A DNA stretch of 14,274 nt, from positions 1-14,274 of the forward strand of contig DATCXV010000027.1 of assembly GCA_036565605.1 (NCBI GenBank), given 5' to 3'. Under the pieces are notes generated by a model. It was not told the origin of the DNA, ran no database searches, and saw nothing but the letters and a program-made list of their open reading frames with translations. The stretch's first letter is position 1. Each line of letters begins with the position of its first letter. Origin of the DNA: UBA6065 sp036565605. Its GTDB lineage: Bacteria; Patescibacteriota; Minisyncoccia; Phycocordibacterales; UBA6065. Of the stretch, positions 6,973 to 13,536 are shown one piece after another. Position numbers and translations under genes: made by a program.

Positions 6973-7440
6973 ATGTATCTCAACAAGGCAATTATCATCG
7001 GCAATCTCGTCAGGGATCCGGAATTGCGCGCACTGCCTTCGGGCATGCAAGTAGCGTCTCTTTCTGTGGCGACCAACAGTGTCTGGAAGGACAAGGATGG
7101 CACCAAGAAAGAAGACACCCAGTTCCATAACGTTGTTGTCTTCGGACGCCAGGCGGAAACGTCGGCGCAGTACTTGAAAAAAGGACAGCAGGTAATGATT
7201 GAGGGGCGCATTCAGACTCGCACGTGGGACGACAAGCAATCCGGCGAGAAAAAGTATCGCACCGAGATCGTTGCTGATAGCGTCCAATTCGGAGCAAAGG
7301 CTGGCGGAACCGGTATGGGCGGCGGAGCATCAGCTCCGGTTGCCGCAACTGCTCCGGCCAAAGCTGGCGCGAAAGCCAAGGCTGTCGACACCATCGACTA
7401 TCCGTCCGAAGACATCAATCCGGAAGACATTCCATTCTAA
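6973..7440 (+). CDS. ssb: Single-stranded DNA-binding protein
   Basis: A 155-residue SSB that coats single-stranded DNA in replication and repair and recruits partner enzymes. The OB fold occupies about residues 1-108 (NKAIIIGNLVRDPELRALPSG, FHNVVVFGRQAE, YLKKGQQVMIEGRIQTRTWD). It is followed by a Gly/Ala/Pro-rich flexible linker and an acidic tip ending DINPEDIPF, the docking peptide for SSB-interacting proteins. The MYLNKAI start is typical and fixes the ATG at 6973, 64 bases after rpsF. Its place between rpsF and rpsR is the conserved arrangement. Confidence 0.96.
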   Translation: MYLNKAIIIGNLVRDPELRALPSGMQVASLSVATNSVWKDKDGTKKEDTQFHNVVVFGRQAETSAQYLKKGQQVMIEGRIQTRTWDDKQSGEKKYRTEIVADSVQFGAKAGGTGMGGGASAPVAATAPAKAGAKAKAVDTIDYPSEDINPEDIPF

Positions 7441-7469
7441 CTATCAACTCAATTAATTAGTAACGAACG

Positions 7470-7670
7470 ATGAAGAGCGAATTCTTCAAAGAAAACCGCA
7501 TCGACCATATCGACTACAAAGATACGGAGATCCTTAAGAAATTCTTGAATCCTCATGCTCGCATTCAGGGCAAGAAGAGGACGGGTATTTCGGCCGCAAG
7601 CCAGCGCAAGCTCGCAACGGCAGTAAAGCGCGCGCGCTTTATGGGACTCCTTCCGTACGTAGCTCGCTAA
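7470..7670 (+). CDS. rpsR: 30S ribosomal protein bS18
   Basis: A 66-residue small-subunit protein, the partner of S6. The S18 core is clear: DYKDTEILKKFLNPHARI, then the basic KKRTGISAASQRKLATAVKRAR and LLPYV. It is slightly shorter than the roughly 75-residue E. coli form. It starts 29 bases after ssb without a Shine-Dalgarno. A strong terminator follows directly, and the usual next gene rplI (L9) is absent from this locus. Confidence 0.95.
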   Translation: MKSEFFKENRIDHIDYKDTEILKKFLNPHARIQGKKRTGISAASQRKLATAVKRARFMGLLPYVAR

Positions 7671-7680
7671 GAGCGATATA

Positions 7681-7713
7681 AGAAAAAAGCCGCGCATCGC
7701 GCGGCTTTTTTCT
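7681..7713. terminator. Strong bidirectional terminator between rpsR and efp
   Basis: A perfect 15-bp inverted repeat (AGAAAAAAGCCGCGC at 7681-7695, complement at 7699-7713) has A and T tracts on opposite arms. It can therefore act as an intrinsic terminator on both strands. It ends the ribosomal operon and the converging efp gene. Confidence 0.92.
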
Positions 7714-7730
7714 GTGAGATTGGAGGGGGA

Positions 7731-8321
7731 CTAAACGCGTTCGCGGTATTCGCCGGTCTCGGTATTGATGCGGATCGTGTCGCCTTCGTTCACGAACAGG
7801 GGAGCGTTGACCATGGCGCCTGTTTCGACTTTGACCAATTTGTTGCCACCGCGGGCAGTATCGCCCTTGATGCCTGGTGGCGCTTCGACGACCTTCAGAT
7901 CAACAGTTGGGTCCAGCTTTACGCCAAAGATCGTGCCCTCGCCGTTTTCATTTTCGGGATCTACGAACACCAGAGTGTCATAAACCGTATTGGCCTTGAG
8001 AAAGAGCGACTTGCTTCCCAGGACATCAGCAGGAATCTTGAATCGCTTTGCAGGATTATTTGCTTCGCAGAACCAGAATTCACCTTTGGAAGTGTACAGA
8101 TACTTTGCTTCGCGGGTATCGATTTCGGCCTCCGGAACCTTGTCGGCGGCATGGAACGTCATGTTCGAGAGCCTGCCCGTGAGAAGGTTTTTAACCTTTG
8201 TCTGATTCTGAGGCTTTCTTTGCTGGGTGCGGGCGATATGGTTTTCGACCACTTCATAAGGAGCGCCTTCGACTACGATATATTTGCGCGTCGTTATTTC
8301 ATTGTATTCAAGCATTGCCAT
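7731..8321 (-). CDS. efp: Translation elongation factor P with non-canonical tip loop
   Basis: A 196-residue EF-P, which binds the ribosome between the P and E sites and relieves stalling at proline runs. All three beta-barrel domains are present. The N-terminal KOW-like domain ends near KNLLTG. The last domain ends with GAMVNAPLFVNEGDTIRINT and GEYRERV, close to other EF-Ps. Gapless alignment to E. coli through G19 and P21-Y22 places Gln34 where the modified lysine 34 normally sits. The loop reads TQQRKPQNQ instead of KPGKGQAF, with R35 and K36 beside it. No EpmA, EarP or other modifier gene is in the window. The gene has its own promoter and converges on rpsR. I use the ATG at 8321; an alternative in-frame ATG lies two codons in. 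Confidence 0.95.
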   Translation of the reverse strand: MAMLEYNEITTRKYIVVEGAPYEVVENHIARTQQRKPQNQTKVKNLLTGRLSNMTFHAADKVPEAEIDTREAKYLYTSKGEFWFCEANNPAKRFKIPADVLGSKSLFLKANTVYDTLVFVDPENENGEGTIFGVKLDPTVDLKVVEAPPGIKGDTARGGNKLVKVETGAMVNAPLFVNEGDTIRINTETGEYRERV

Positions 8322-8356
8322 GGGTTCTTTTTCTAAGTGCGGCTTTGTAGAGGCTT

Positions 8357-8385
8357 ATCCTAGCCTATGGCTGGTGAGTTGTCCA
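8357..8385 (-). promoter_or_regulatory. Promoter of efp
   Basis: On the minus strand TGGACA (8385-8380), a 17-base spacer and TAGGAT (8362-8357) predict a start about 30 bases upstream of the efp ATG. It supports efp being transcribed apart from recA. Confidence 0.6.
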
Positions 8386-8483
8386 CAGAAATCGGGAAAT
8401 CTTTATCTTATTTTTATCTTTTCTTGATCTCCTATTTCGTATTGTAGAGTCCGGAGCGATCTTTATTGACGATTAAACCAAGT

Positions 8484-8514
8484 ACAGAAAACCCGCCGGA
8501 TGGCGGTTTTCTGT
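8484..8514. terminator. Terminator downstream of recA
   Basis: ACAGAAAACCCGCC (8484-8497) pairs with GGCGGTTTTCTGT (8502-8514) around a GGAT loop, with one bulged C. A and T tracts lie on both arms. It sits 30 bases after the recA stop and insulates efp from the recA transcript. Confidence 0.85.
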
Positions 8515-8544
8515 TTTCCTAACATGGCGTGGTTTTGCGGTATG

Positions 8545-9618
8545 TTAGATTTCCTTCAACTTTTCCCTGATGCGCTTCAGGATTTCATTCGTCACCTTCG
8601 GATTCTCCTTCAAAAACTGGCGTGTTGCGTCGTATCCGCGGCCCAGAGGCATTTTGTCGCCGGAAAGTGGGGTATAGGAATACGAAGCGCCGGACTTTGA
8701 AATGATACCGTGGACTTCACCGAGGGCGATGATTTCACCTTCGCGAGAGATGCCTTCGTTATACATGAGGTCGAACTCGGTCTGCTTGAACGGTGCGGCG
8801 ACTTTGTTTTTGACTACTTTGACGCGAACGCGGCCGCCGACTACTTCTTCGCCCTTCTTGATCTGTGCGATCCTGCGAATATCCAGGCGAACCGACGTAT
8901 AGAACTTCAGCGCCTTGCCGCCCGGAGTGGTTTCTGGGTTGCCGAACATGACACCGATCTGCATGCGGATCTGGTTGATGAAGATAACAACCGTTTTCGA
9001 CTTTGCGGTGATGGCTGTCAGTTTGCGCAGAGCCTGGCTCATCAAACGAGCCTGTTTGCCGACATGCATAGCGCCCATGTCACCTTCGATCTCGTCCTTG
9101 GGGGTGAGCGCCGCGACCGAGTCGACGACGATAACGTCCAATTTACCCGAACGGACCAGTTGTTCGACGATCTCCAAGGCCTGCTCGCCGGTGTCAGGCT
9201 GAGAAATAAGTAACTCGTCGATCTTTACGCCGATGCGCTTGGCGTATTCCGGATCCATAGCGTGTTCCGCGTCGATGAAGGCGCAGACGCCGCCTTGCTT
9301 CTGGGCCTCGGCTACGATGTGAAGGGAAAGGGTGGTCTTGCCGGACGATTCTGGACCAAAAATTTCGACGATCCTGCCGCGTGGCACACCGCCGATGCCA
9401 AGGGCTGCATCCAAGCCAATAGAGCCGGTAGGGACGGCATTCACATGGACTTTGGGCTTCTCGCCAAGCTTCATGATTGCTTCGTCGCCGAACTTGGTCT
9501 TGATGGCGGCCAGAGTGTCGTCGATGTTGGTGGGCTTTTTCGTCTCGGTGCTCGATTCTGCCTCGACTGTCGCAGCTTTTTCTTCCTTCGTTGCTTCCTT
9601 TACAGATTTCTTTGCCAT
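8545..9618 (-). CDS. recA: Recombinase RecA
   Basis: A 357-residue ATP-dependent strand-exchange protein for recombinational repair, which in many bacteria also triggers LexA cleavage. Walker A GPESSGKT is at residues 88-95, the Walker B strand DVIVVDS near 161-167, and the FINQIR segment near 213-218. Loop L1 reads EIEGDMGAMHVG. Loop L2 reads GVMFGNPETTPGGKALKFY, with P and K where T and N are common. A charged N-terminal extension of about 30 residues precedes the core (NIDDTLAAIKTKFG). The C-terminus is basic rather than strongly acidic. The ATG is 10 bases after the stop of the Ig-like gene, which implies co-transcription with it and perhaps with ftsK. A hairpin follows the stop. Confidence 0.98.
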   Translation of the reverse strand: MAKKSVKEATKEEKAATVEAESSTETKKPTNIDDTLAAIKTKFGDEAIMKLGEKPKVHVNAVPTGSIGLDAALGIGGVPRGRIVEIFGPESSGKTTLSLHIVAEAQKQGGVCAFIDAEHAMDPEYAKRIGVKIDELLISQPDTGEQALEIVEQLVRSGKLDVIVVDSVAALTPKDEIEGDMGAMHVGKQARLMSQALRKLTAITAKSKTVVIFINQIRMQIGVMFGNPETTPGGKALKFYTSVRLDIRRIAQIKKGEEVVGGRVRVKVVKNKVAAPFKQTEFDLMYNEGISREGEIIALGEVHGIISKSGASYSYTPLSGDKMPLGRGYDATRQFLKENPKVTNEILKRIREKLKEI

Positions 9619-9628
9619 AGTAATGCTG

Positions 9629-9982
9629 TTAGTTGTAGATAATCTCGATTGTTCTCGATACGCTTCTGCCGAACCGGTCGTCCGCTCTTACGGTGACCGT
9701 ATTATATCCTTTTGACAGAATTACGCGCTCTTTCCATGCGCCCTCTCCATCGGTAAAGATTTTCCCGCCATCAAGGGTGAGGAAAGAGATATTTTTTGCC
9801 GTACCGGAGACTTCGACCAGCGCTTCGTGGACGACCGCACCGTTAATGGGCGAGGTAATTGCAATCTCAGGACCTTCAGCCAAGCTTTTGGCCCGAAAGG
9901 CACCATATCCTGCGACAAGAGCGACCGCTGCGATAGCGATCCATGCTGCAAGGGTCCTTCGAACTCTGCGCCGGTCCGTCAT
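9629..9982 (-). CDS. Membrane-anchored Ig-like domain protein
   Basis: A 117-residue protein of unknown specific role. An Arg-rich start (MTDRRRVRR) is followed by one transmembrane helix at about residues 11-29. The remaining 80 residues form a single beta-sandwich of bacterial Ig-like type. Its typical features are the opening ITSPINGAVV, the strand pattern VEVSGTA, LTLDGGKIFTD, and the closing GYNTVTVRADDRFGRSVSRT. It most likely sits on the outer face of the cytoplasmic membrane, anchored by the N-terminal helix. It lies between ftsK (26-base gap) and recA (10-base gap) on the same strand. This suggests an operon, although no functional link to DNA repair is evident. Domain type is fairly sure from the pattern, the role is not. 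Confidence 0.8.
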   Translation of the reverse strand: MTDRRRVRRTLAAWIAIAAVALVAGYGAFRAKSLAEGPEIAITSPINGAVVHEALVEVSGTAKNISFLTLDGGKIFTDGEGAWKERVILSKGYNTVTVRADDRFGRSVSRTIEIIYN

Positions 9983-10008
9983 AGTCTGTCAGAAGGGAGA
10001 TAAAGGAA

Positions 10009-12288
10009 TTATAAATTTTCGGACGAGTTTTCCACAGGCTCTTCCGAGGGTGCGGTGGCAGGAACGTGGGCAGTGCCCGCGCCAGATCCATCGCCAAGAA
10101 CCGGGCGTGGTTTCGAGCCATCCGCCGGACCGATCACGCCTTTTTGTTCCAGAAGGTCCATCAAGCGAGCGGCACGGGAATATCCGACGCGCAGTTTGCG
10201 TTGAATGTACGAAGTGGACGCTTTGCCGGCCTCGATCACAACTTTCTTAGCTTCTTCGTACATGTCGTCATCGTCACCACCGTTGTCGTCAAACGAGGCC
10301 GAGAACATGGCCGTGTCAGGAGATGAGGTTGAATTGTCGCCTGAAAGATTCAGTTCATCAGACGGCAATTCATCGGCATAACTCTTAATAAGGAACTTCA
10401 CAACCTCTTTCACTTCGCTTTCTGAAATGTAAGCACACTGAATACGGGTTGGTTTGGACATTTCGCCCGACAAATACAGCATGTCGCCTTGACCAAGCAG
10501 TTTTTCTGCGCCCGGCTGGTCCAAAATGGTGCGCGAGTCGATCTGGGATGCGACCTGAAGCGCCAAACGGGCAGGGATGTTTGCCTTGATAAGACCGGTG
10601 ATGACATTCACCGACGGCCTCTGCGTCGAAAGCATCAAGTGAATACCGACAGCACGAGACATTTGAGCCAGGCGGACGATACCAGCTTCCAATTCACGAG
10701 GATACGTCTGCATAATATCGGCCAACTCGTCGATGATGACAACAATGTAAGGCATCGGGTCCTTTTCAGGATCCTTGGCTAGGATGTTTTTATGATACGA
10801 ATCGATGTCGCGAACTGAATTATCTTGAAGAATGTTATAGCGGCGATCCATTTCTTTCGCTGCCCATTTCAAAGCAAGAATCGCTTTTTTGGCGTCGGTA
10901 ATGACGGGTGTCAGCAGATGTGGGATTTTGTTATACAAGGTGAGCTCGACGCGCTTGGGGTCGATCATGATGAATTTGAGCTTCTCCGGTCCCAGGCGAT
11001 AGAGAAGTGAGACGATCAGGGCGTGGATGGTCACAGATTTACCCGAACCGGTAGCACCGGCGATAAGCAGGTGGGGCATTTTTGCCACGTTAGCGAAATG
11101 GGATTTGCCCGAAATACCTTTGCCAAGCGAAGCCAAGAGAGGTTTCTCAGAGGTCTGGAACTCTTCGGACGAGAACAGGGTGCCCAAACCGACGGTGGTT
11201 TTGGTTGTGTTCGGGATTTCGATACCGACAAGAGACTTGCCAGGGATTGGTGCTTCAATGCGCAAAGGATGGGCAGCCAAAGCCAAGGCCAAGTCGTTTT
11301 GTAGGGCAACGATACGTGAAAGCTTTACGCCTTCGGCTGGCTTCAAGGCATAACGAGTGACCGACGGTCCGATCGAAACTTCGTCCATTTCCACATCGAT
11401 GCCGAAGTTAGCAAGCGTTCGTTTGATGATGTTAGCGTTTGCTTTGACGTCGCCGACGACTGGTTTGCCCTTGTCTCGCTCAAGAATAGAAAGCGGGGGA
11501 GGAGTGTATGCCTTGTCGGAATCTTTGGATCGAGTCGGACGAATGAAATCTTTCTCGTCTTCGTCGCCGGTCGCTACCTTCATTTCTTTGGGCTTTTTCT
11601 CGGGGAGCGATTTTGCTGCTGGCTCAGGTCTTTCATCGACACGCGCTTTTTTCAGAGCAGGCTCTTCTTCTGGCAGAGAAAGCTTTAAATTCTCTTCCTC
11701 TTCTTCGTCCATTTCGTATTCGTCTTCCTCGAGCTCGCGATCTTTGGGACGTGTGAAAGAAACTAACGACCGCAAATCCAATTCATGGTTAAAGGCAACG
11801 AGTATCGAAATGACGACCAGGCCCGATAGTATGACGAGCGACAGGGTCTTTTCGAACAGTTTTATGAAGGGCCACGAGAGCCAGGTTCCGACGAAGCCGC
11901 CATCGGCAGGCGATACGATATGGACGATGGCGAGCACCGAAAGAAGAAAGAGTCCCGAGCCATAAAGTTTTGCCGTGTCGAAGTGGTGGTGTAGGTTGCG
12001 TAATGAAGTGAGTGCTAGGACGACAAAGATAAGGGGGAGGAGGTAATAGCCGACCCCGAACAAGAAGTAGAGACCCATGAAGGTATAGTGTCCGGCGATA
12101 CCGCCACCCCAAATAGAAAGGGTAGTGAAGATGGCCAGGATGATCCAGACGACCGACAGAATGCCTTGGACCGTCTCTTCGCGCAGACCTGGTTTTCGCT
12201 TCGGCTTGCGGGGCGAACGCTTTGTGGGAGCTTTAGATTCTTCTTCAATATCAATGTCTTCGATTTCGTCGTTTTTTCTCTTGGCCAT
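10009..12288 (-). CDS. ftsK: DNA translocase FtsK/SpoIIIE
   Basis: A 759-residue septal DNA pump that moves chromosome ends through the closing division site. Residues 1-38 are charged. About four transmembrane helices follow within residues 43-166. An acidic, low-complexity linker (about 180-265) leads to the alpha and beta motor domains. Walker A GATGSGKS is at 411-418 and Walker B VVIIDE at 516-521. A conserved stretch MSRAVGIHLMLSTQRPS lies near 543-559. The gamma winged-helix domain that reads KOPS-like sites is at about 675-731 (ASTSYIQRKLRVGYSRAARL). A Ser/Glu-rich tail ends the protein. Length is normal for the short-linker form. It is the first gene of a minus-strand group with the Ig-like gene and recA. 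Confidence 0.96.
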   Translation of the reverse strand: MAKRKNDEIEDIDIEEESKAPTKRSPRKPKRKPGLREETVQGILSVVWIILAIFTTLSIWGGGIAGHYTFMGLYFLFGVGYYLLPLIFVVLALTSLRNLHHHFDTAKLYGSGLFLLSVLAIVHIVSPADGGFVGTWLSWPFIKLFEKTLSLVILSGLVVISILVAFNHELDLRSLVSFTRPKDRELEEDEYEMDEEEEENLKLSLPEEEPALKKARVDERPEPAAKSLPEKKPKEMKVATGDEDEKDFIRPTRSKDSDKAYTPPPLSILERDKGKPVVGDVKANANIIKRTLANFGIDVEMDEVSIGPSVTRYALKPAEGVKLSRIVALQNDLALALAAHPLRIEAPIPGKSLVGIEIPNTTKTTVGLGTLFSSEEFQTSEKPLLASLGKGISGKSHFANVAKMPHLLIAGATGSGKSVTIHALIVSLLYRLGPEKLKFIMIDPKRVELTLYNKIPHLLTPVITDAKKAILALKWAAKEMDRRYNILQDNSVRDIDSYHKNILAKDPEKDPMPYIVVIIDELADIMQTYPRELEAGIVRLAQMSRAVGIHLMLSTQRPSVNVITGLIKANIPARLALQVASQIDSRTILDQPGAEKLLGQGDMLYLSGEMSKPTRIQCAYISESEVKEVVKFLIKSYADELPSDELNLSGDNSTSSPDTAMFSASFDDNGGDDDDMYEEAKKVVIEAGKASTSYIQRKLRVGYSRAARLMDLLEQKGVIGPADGSKPRPVLGDGSGAGTAHVPATAPSEEPVENSSENL

Positions 12289-12305
12289 AGTGCTTGATGG
12301 CTCTG

Positions 12306-12314
12306 ATTATATCA
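12306..12314 (-). promoter_or_regulatory. Extended -10 promoter of ftsK
   Basis: On the minus strand TG-A-TATAAT is a perfect extended -10. It ends 17 bases before the ftsK ATG, so the leader is about 10 bases. No -35 is seen at standard spacing; the position it would occupy lies in a short palindrome. Confidence 0.65.
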
Positions 12315-12320
12315 CGTGGC

Positions 12321-12393
12321 GTTCCAGCGGAACTGTCATTTCAGAGGCTCTTGGAGGGCCGGCGGATTAAGAGAAGTGTGCGGTTCCGCTGGA
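12321..12393. repeat. 11-bp inverted repeat pair beside the ftsK promoter
   Basis: TCCAGCGGAAC (12323-12333) is repeated in inverted form as GTTCCGCTGGA (12383-12393). The first copy is itself part of a palindrome, GTTCC-AGC-GGAAC (12321-12333), which covers the -35 position of the ftsK promoter. This is the placement expected of an operator, but no regulator is identified. Confidence 0.5.
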
Positions 12394-12448
12394 CGCAACG
12401 GGACAGGTGTGTCAGAGACAGCAATATGCCCTTTACGTCTTTTACTTC

Positions 12449-12559
12449 ATGGACATATAATGGACATGAACTTGACAGTTTTCCTTAAAGGACATATTGT
12501 ATAAGGGACAAAAATAAGAAAAAGACAGTGGATTTTTAAAAGACAGCCTTCTCGGACAT
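12449..12559 (+). promoter_or_regulatory. Cluster of eight direct GACA repeats, candidate operator array
   Basis: GACA begins at 12452, 12463, 12474, 12491, 12507, 12524, 12542 and 12555, always on the plus strand, often as GGACAT. The first three are spaced exactly 11 bases, the next four gaps are 16-18. Chance alone would give fewer than one copy in a stretch this long on one strand. The run ends 30 bases before the ATG of the winged-helix gene, and further copies occur at 12402, 12417 and 12597. Confidence 0.55.
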
Positions 12560-12588
12560 TGGCTAAAAACTCTTAATTATCAACGAAT

Positions 12589-13374
12589 ATGGAAAGGACA
12601 GGCAAAAACATTGGTGACCTTGTGCTCTTCAATCGAAGTGCTCACTTCGCATTCGTCTATCAGAAGACCGAAAAGCTTGTTTCGGCAGTGTATTTGGTAA
12701 CGAACTTGATATCGGACAACGAACCGCTGAAGACACGCATCCGCGAAAACGCCTTGGCGTTGATGTCGGTGGTGGTCGATTGGAATACGGTCACTGCGTC
12801 CGAGCGCAAAGGCCTTTTAAAGGAGTATCAAGCTCTTTCTCTTGAGATCATTTCATATGCTTCGGTTGCCCGTCATGCCGGTCTTATTTCCGAGATGAAT
12901 TTCGAAATCTTGAAGCGTGAATTCGAGGCTTTGATGTTCGCTGCGGAACGCGAAGATCACGTCCTGCTGGATGCATCCTTTTTCGAAGCAGCAAAGCCTG
13001 CAGCACCAACACCATCGGTGCCGTCGACAGCTGCGGTTCCTGCCATCTCGACACCTGCAGCATCGACGAGCACTTCGCATGCAACGCCTTATATCGCACC
13101 AATCCCAGCAGCCCCTAGAAGCGATGTCCTTTATGAAGGGCATGCTGCTGTCCATAAAGGACATTTGCCGAAGGCTGATTCCAAAGACGACCGCCAGGCT
13201 ATCATCGTGAAGCTTCTTTCGAAGAAAAGTGGCCTTTCGGTAAAGGACTTTGTCGGCGCCATCAAAGGTGTGAGCGAAAAGACCATCCAAAGGGAGCTTC
13301 TTTCTATGGTTGCCGCTGGAGTATTAAAGAAAGAAGGAGAGAGGCGCTGGAGCACCTATTCTTTGGCTAAATAA
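12589..13374 (+). CDS. Unknown protein with C-terminal winged-helix domain
   Basis: A 261-residue protein I cannot assign to a named family. Residues 1-133 look all-helical with no membrane segment (EKLVSAVYLVTNLISDNEPL, KTRIRENALALMS). Residues 134-176 form a Pro/Ala/Ser/Thr-rich linker. A short GHAAVHKGHL element comes next. Residues 201-261 form a winged helix of DeoR-like type (DRQAIIVKLLSKKSGLSVKD, SEKTIQRELLSMV, then GVLKKEGERRWSTYSL). It is therefore probably a DNA-binding regulator with a helical sensing or dimerising N-terminus. The upstream GACA repeats and the GGACA palindrome within its own gene make autoregulation a reasonable guess. There is no Shine-Dalgarno. The gene stands alone with a palindromic terminator after it. 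Confidence 0.85.
   Translation: MERTGKNIGDLVLFNRSAHFAFVYQKTEKLVSAVYLVTNLISDNEPLKTRIRENALALMSVVVDWNTVTASERKGLLKEYQALSLEIISYASVARHAGLISEMNFEILKREFEALMFAAEREDHVLLDASFFEAAKPAAPTPSVPSTAAVPAISTPAASTSTSHATPYIAPIPAAPRSDVLYEGHAAVHKGHLPKADSKDDRQAIIVKLLSKKSGLSVKDFVGAIKGVSEKTIQRELLSMVAAGVLKKEGERRWSTYSLAK
13124..13164. repeat. 12-bp perfect inverted repeat inside the winged-helix gene
   Basis: ATGTCCTTTATG (13124-13135) is exactly complementary to CATAAAGGACAT (13153-13164), with 17 bases between them. The right arm overlaps TGTCC-ATAAA-GGACA (13149-13163), a palindrome of the same GGACA word found upstream of the gene. It encodes the boundary between linker and winged helix. Confidence 0.7.
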
Positions 13375-13389
13375 GGATATATACAGCAA

Positions 13390-13413
13390 AAAGGGGCCTT
13401 ATAAGGCCCCTTT
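13390..13413. terminator. Palindromic terminator after the winged-helix gene
   Basis: A perfect 24-base palindrome begins AAAGGGGCCTT and ends AAGGCCCCTTT, 15 bases after the stop. The T tract is short, so termination strength is uncertain. Confidence 0.65.
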
Positions 13414-13434
13414 ACGCTATCTGAGCCCTATGGC

Positions 13435-13461
13435 TTGCTTTTTGGCCCTTTTTCGTATACT
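13435..13461 (+). promoter_or_regulatory. Candidate upstream promoter of the structured leader
   Basis: TTGCTT (13435-13440) and TATACT (13456-13461) are 15 bases apart, slightly short. A start near 13468 would place two further hairpins in the RNA. Confidence 0.4.
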
Positions 13462-13469
13462 ATAGAAGG

Positions 13470-13490
13470 GTGGATACAACCGTTATCCAC
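13470..13490. repeat. 7-bp inverted repeat containing an exact DnaA-box word
   Basis: GTGGATA (13470-13476) and TATCCAC (13484-13490) flank CAACCGT. The right arm lies in TTATCCACA (13483-13491), identical to the consensus DnaA box, and the left arm is a 7-of-9 match in the opposite orientation. It may instead be the first hairpin of the leader RNA. A second hairpin (ACCTTG/CAAGGT, 13493-13514) follows. Confidence 0.5.
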
Positions 13491-13500
13491 ATACCTTGTT

Positions 13501-13530
13501 TTGGCCTCCAAGGTCATAAAGAGGTATACT
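13501..13530 (+). promoter_or_regulatory. Candidate second promoter of the structured leader
   Basis: TTGGCC (13501-13506), an 18-base spacer and TATACT (13525-13530) predict a start near 13537, just before the main structured region. Confidence 0.45.
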
Positions 13531-13536
13531 TACACG

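Larger units (their letters stand above)
12289..12588. promoter_or_regulatory. Divergent regulatory spacer between ftsK and the winged-helix gene
   Basis: This 300-base stretch has no credible gene. It holds the ftsK promoter, an 11-bp inverted repeat close to that promoter, and a run of direct GACA repeats leading to the rightward gene. Each is listed separately. Confidence 0.7.

Noticed and set aside
8379..8387. TTGTCCACA as a second DnaA box
   Set aside because: It overlaps the -35 element of the efp promoter and differs from consensus. With TTTTCCACA inside ftsK near 10029 it forms no cluster, so an origin is not supported.
8710..9213. 167-residue plus-strand open frame opposite recA
   Set aside because: It lies wholly antisense to an unmistakable recA and has no recognisable domain; it is a shadow of recA codon usage.
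9262..9715. Two overlapping plus-strand open frames opposite the recA 5' end
   Set aside because: They overlap each other and recA and look like mirror composition of the recA N-terminal region.
11357..11965. 202-residue Ser-rich plus-strand open frame opposite ftsK
   Set aside because: The Ser-rich composition is the complement of the acidic Glu-rich FtsK linker, and no independent motif is present.
12294..12504. Short plus-strand open frames in the ftsK upstream spacer
   Set aside because: They cover promoter and repeat sequence, overlap in different frames, and show no protein-like pattern.
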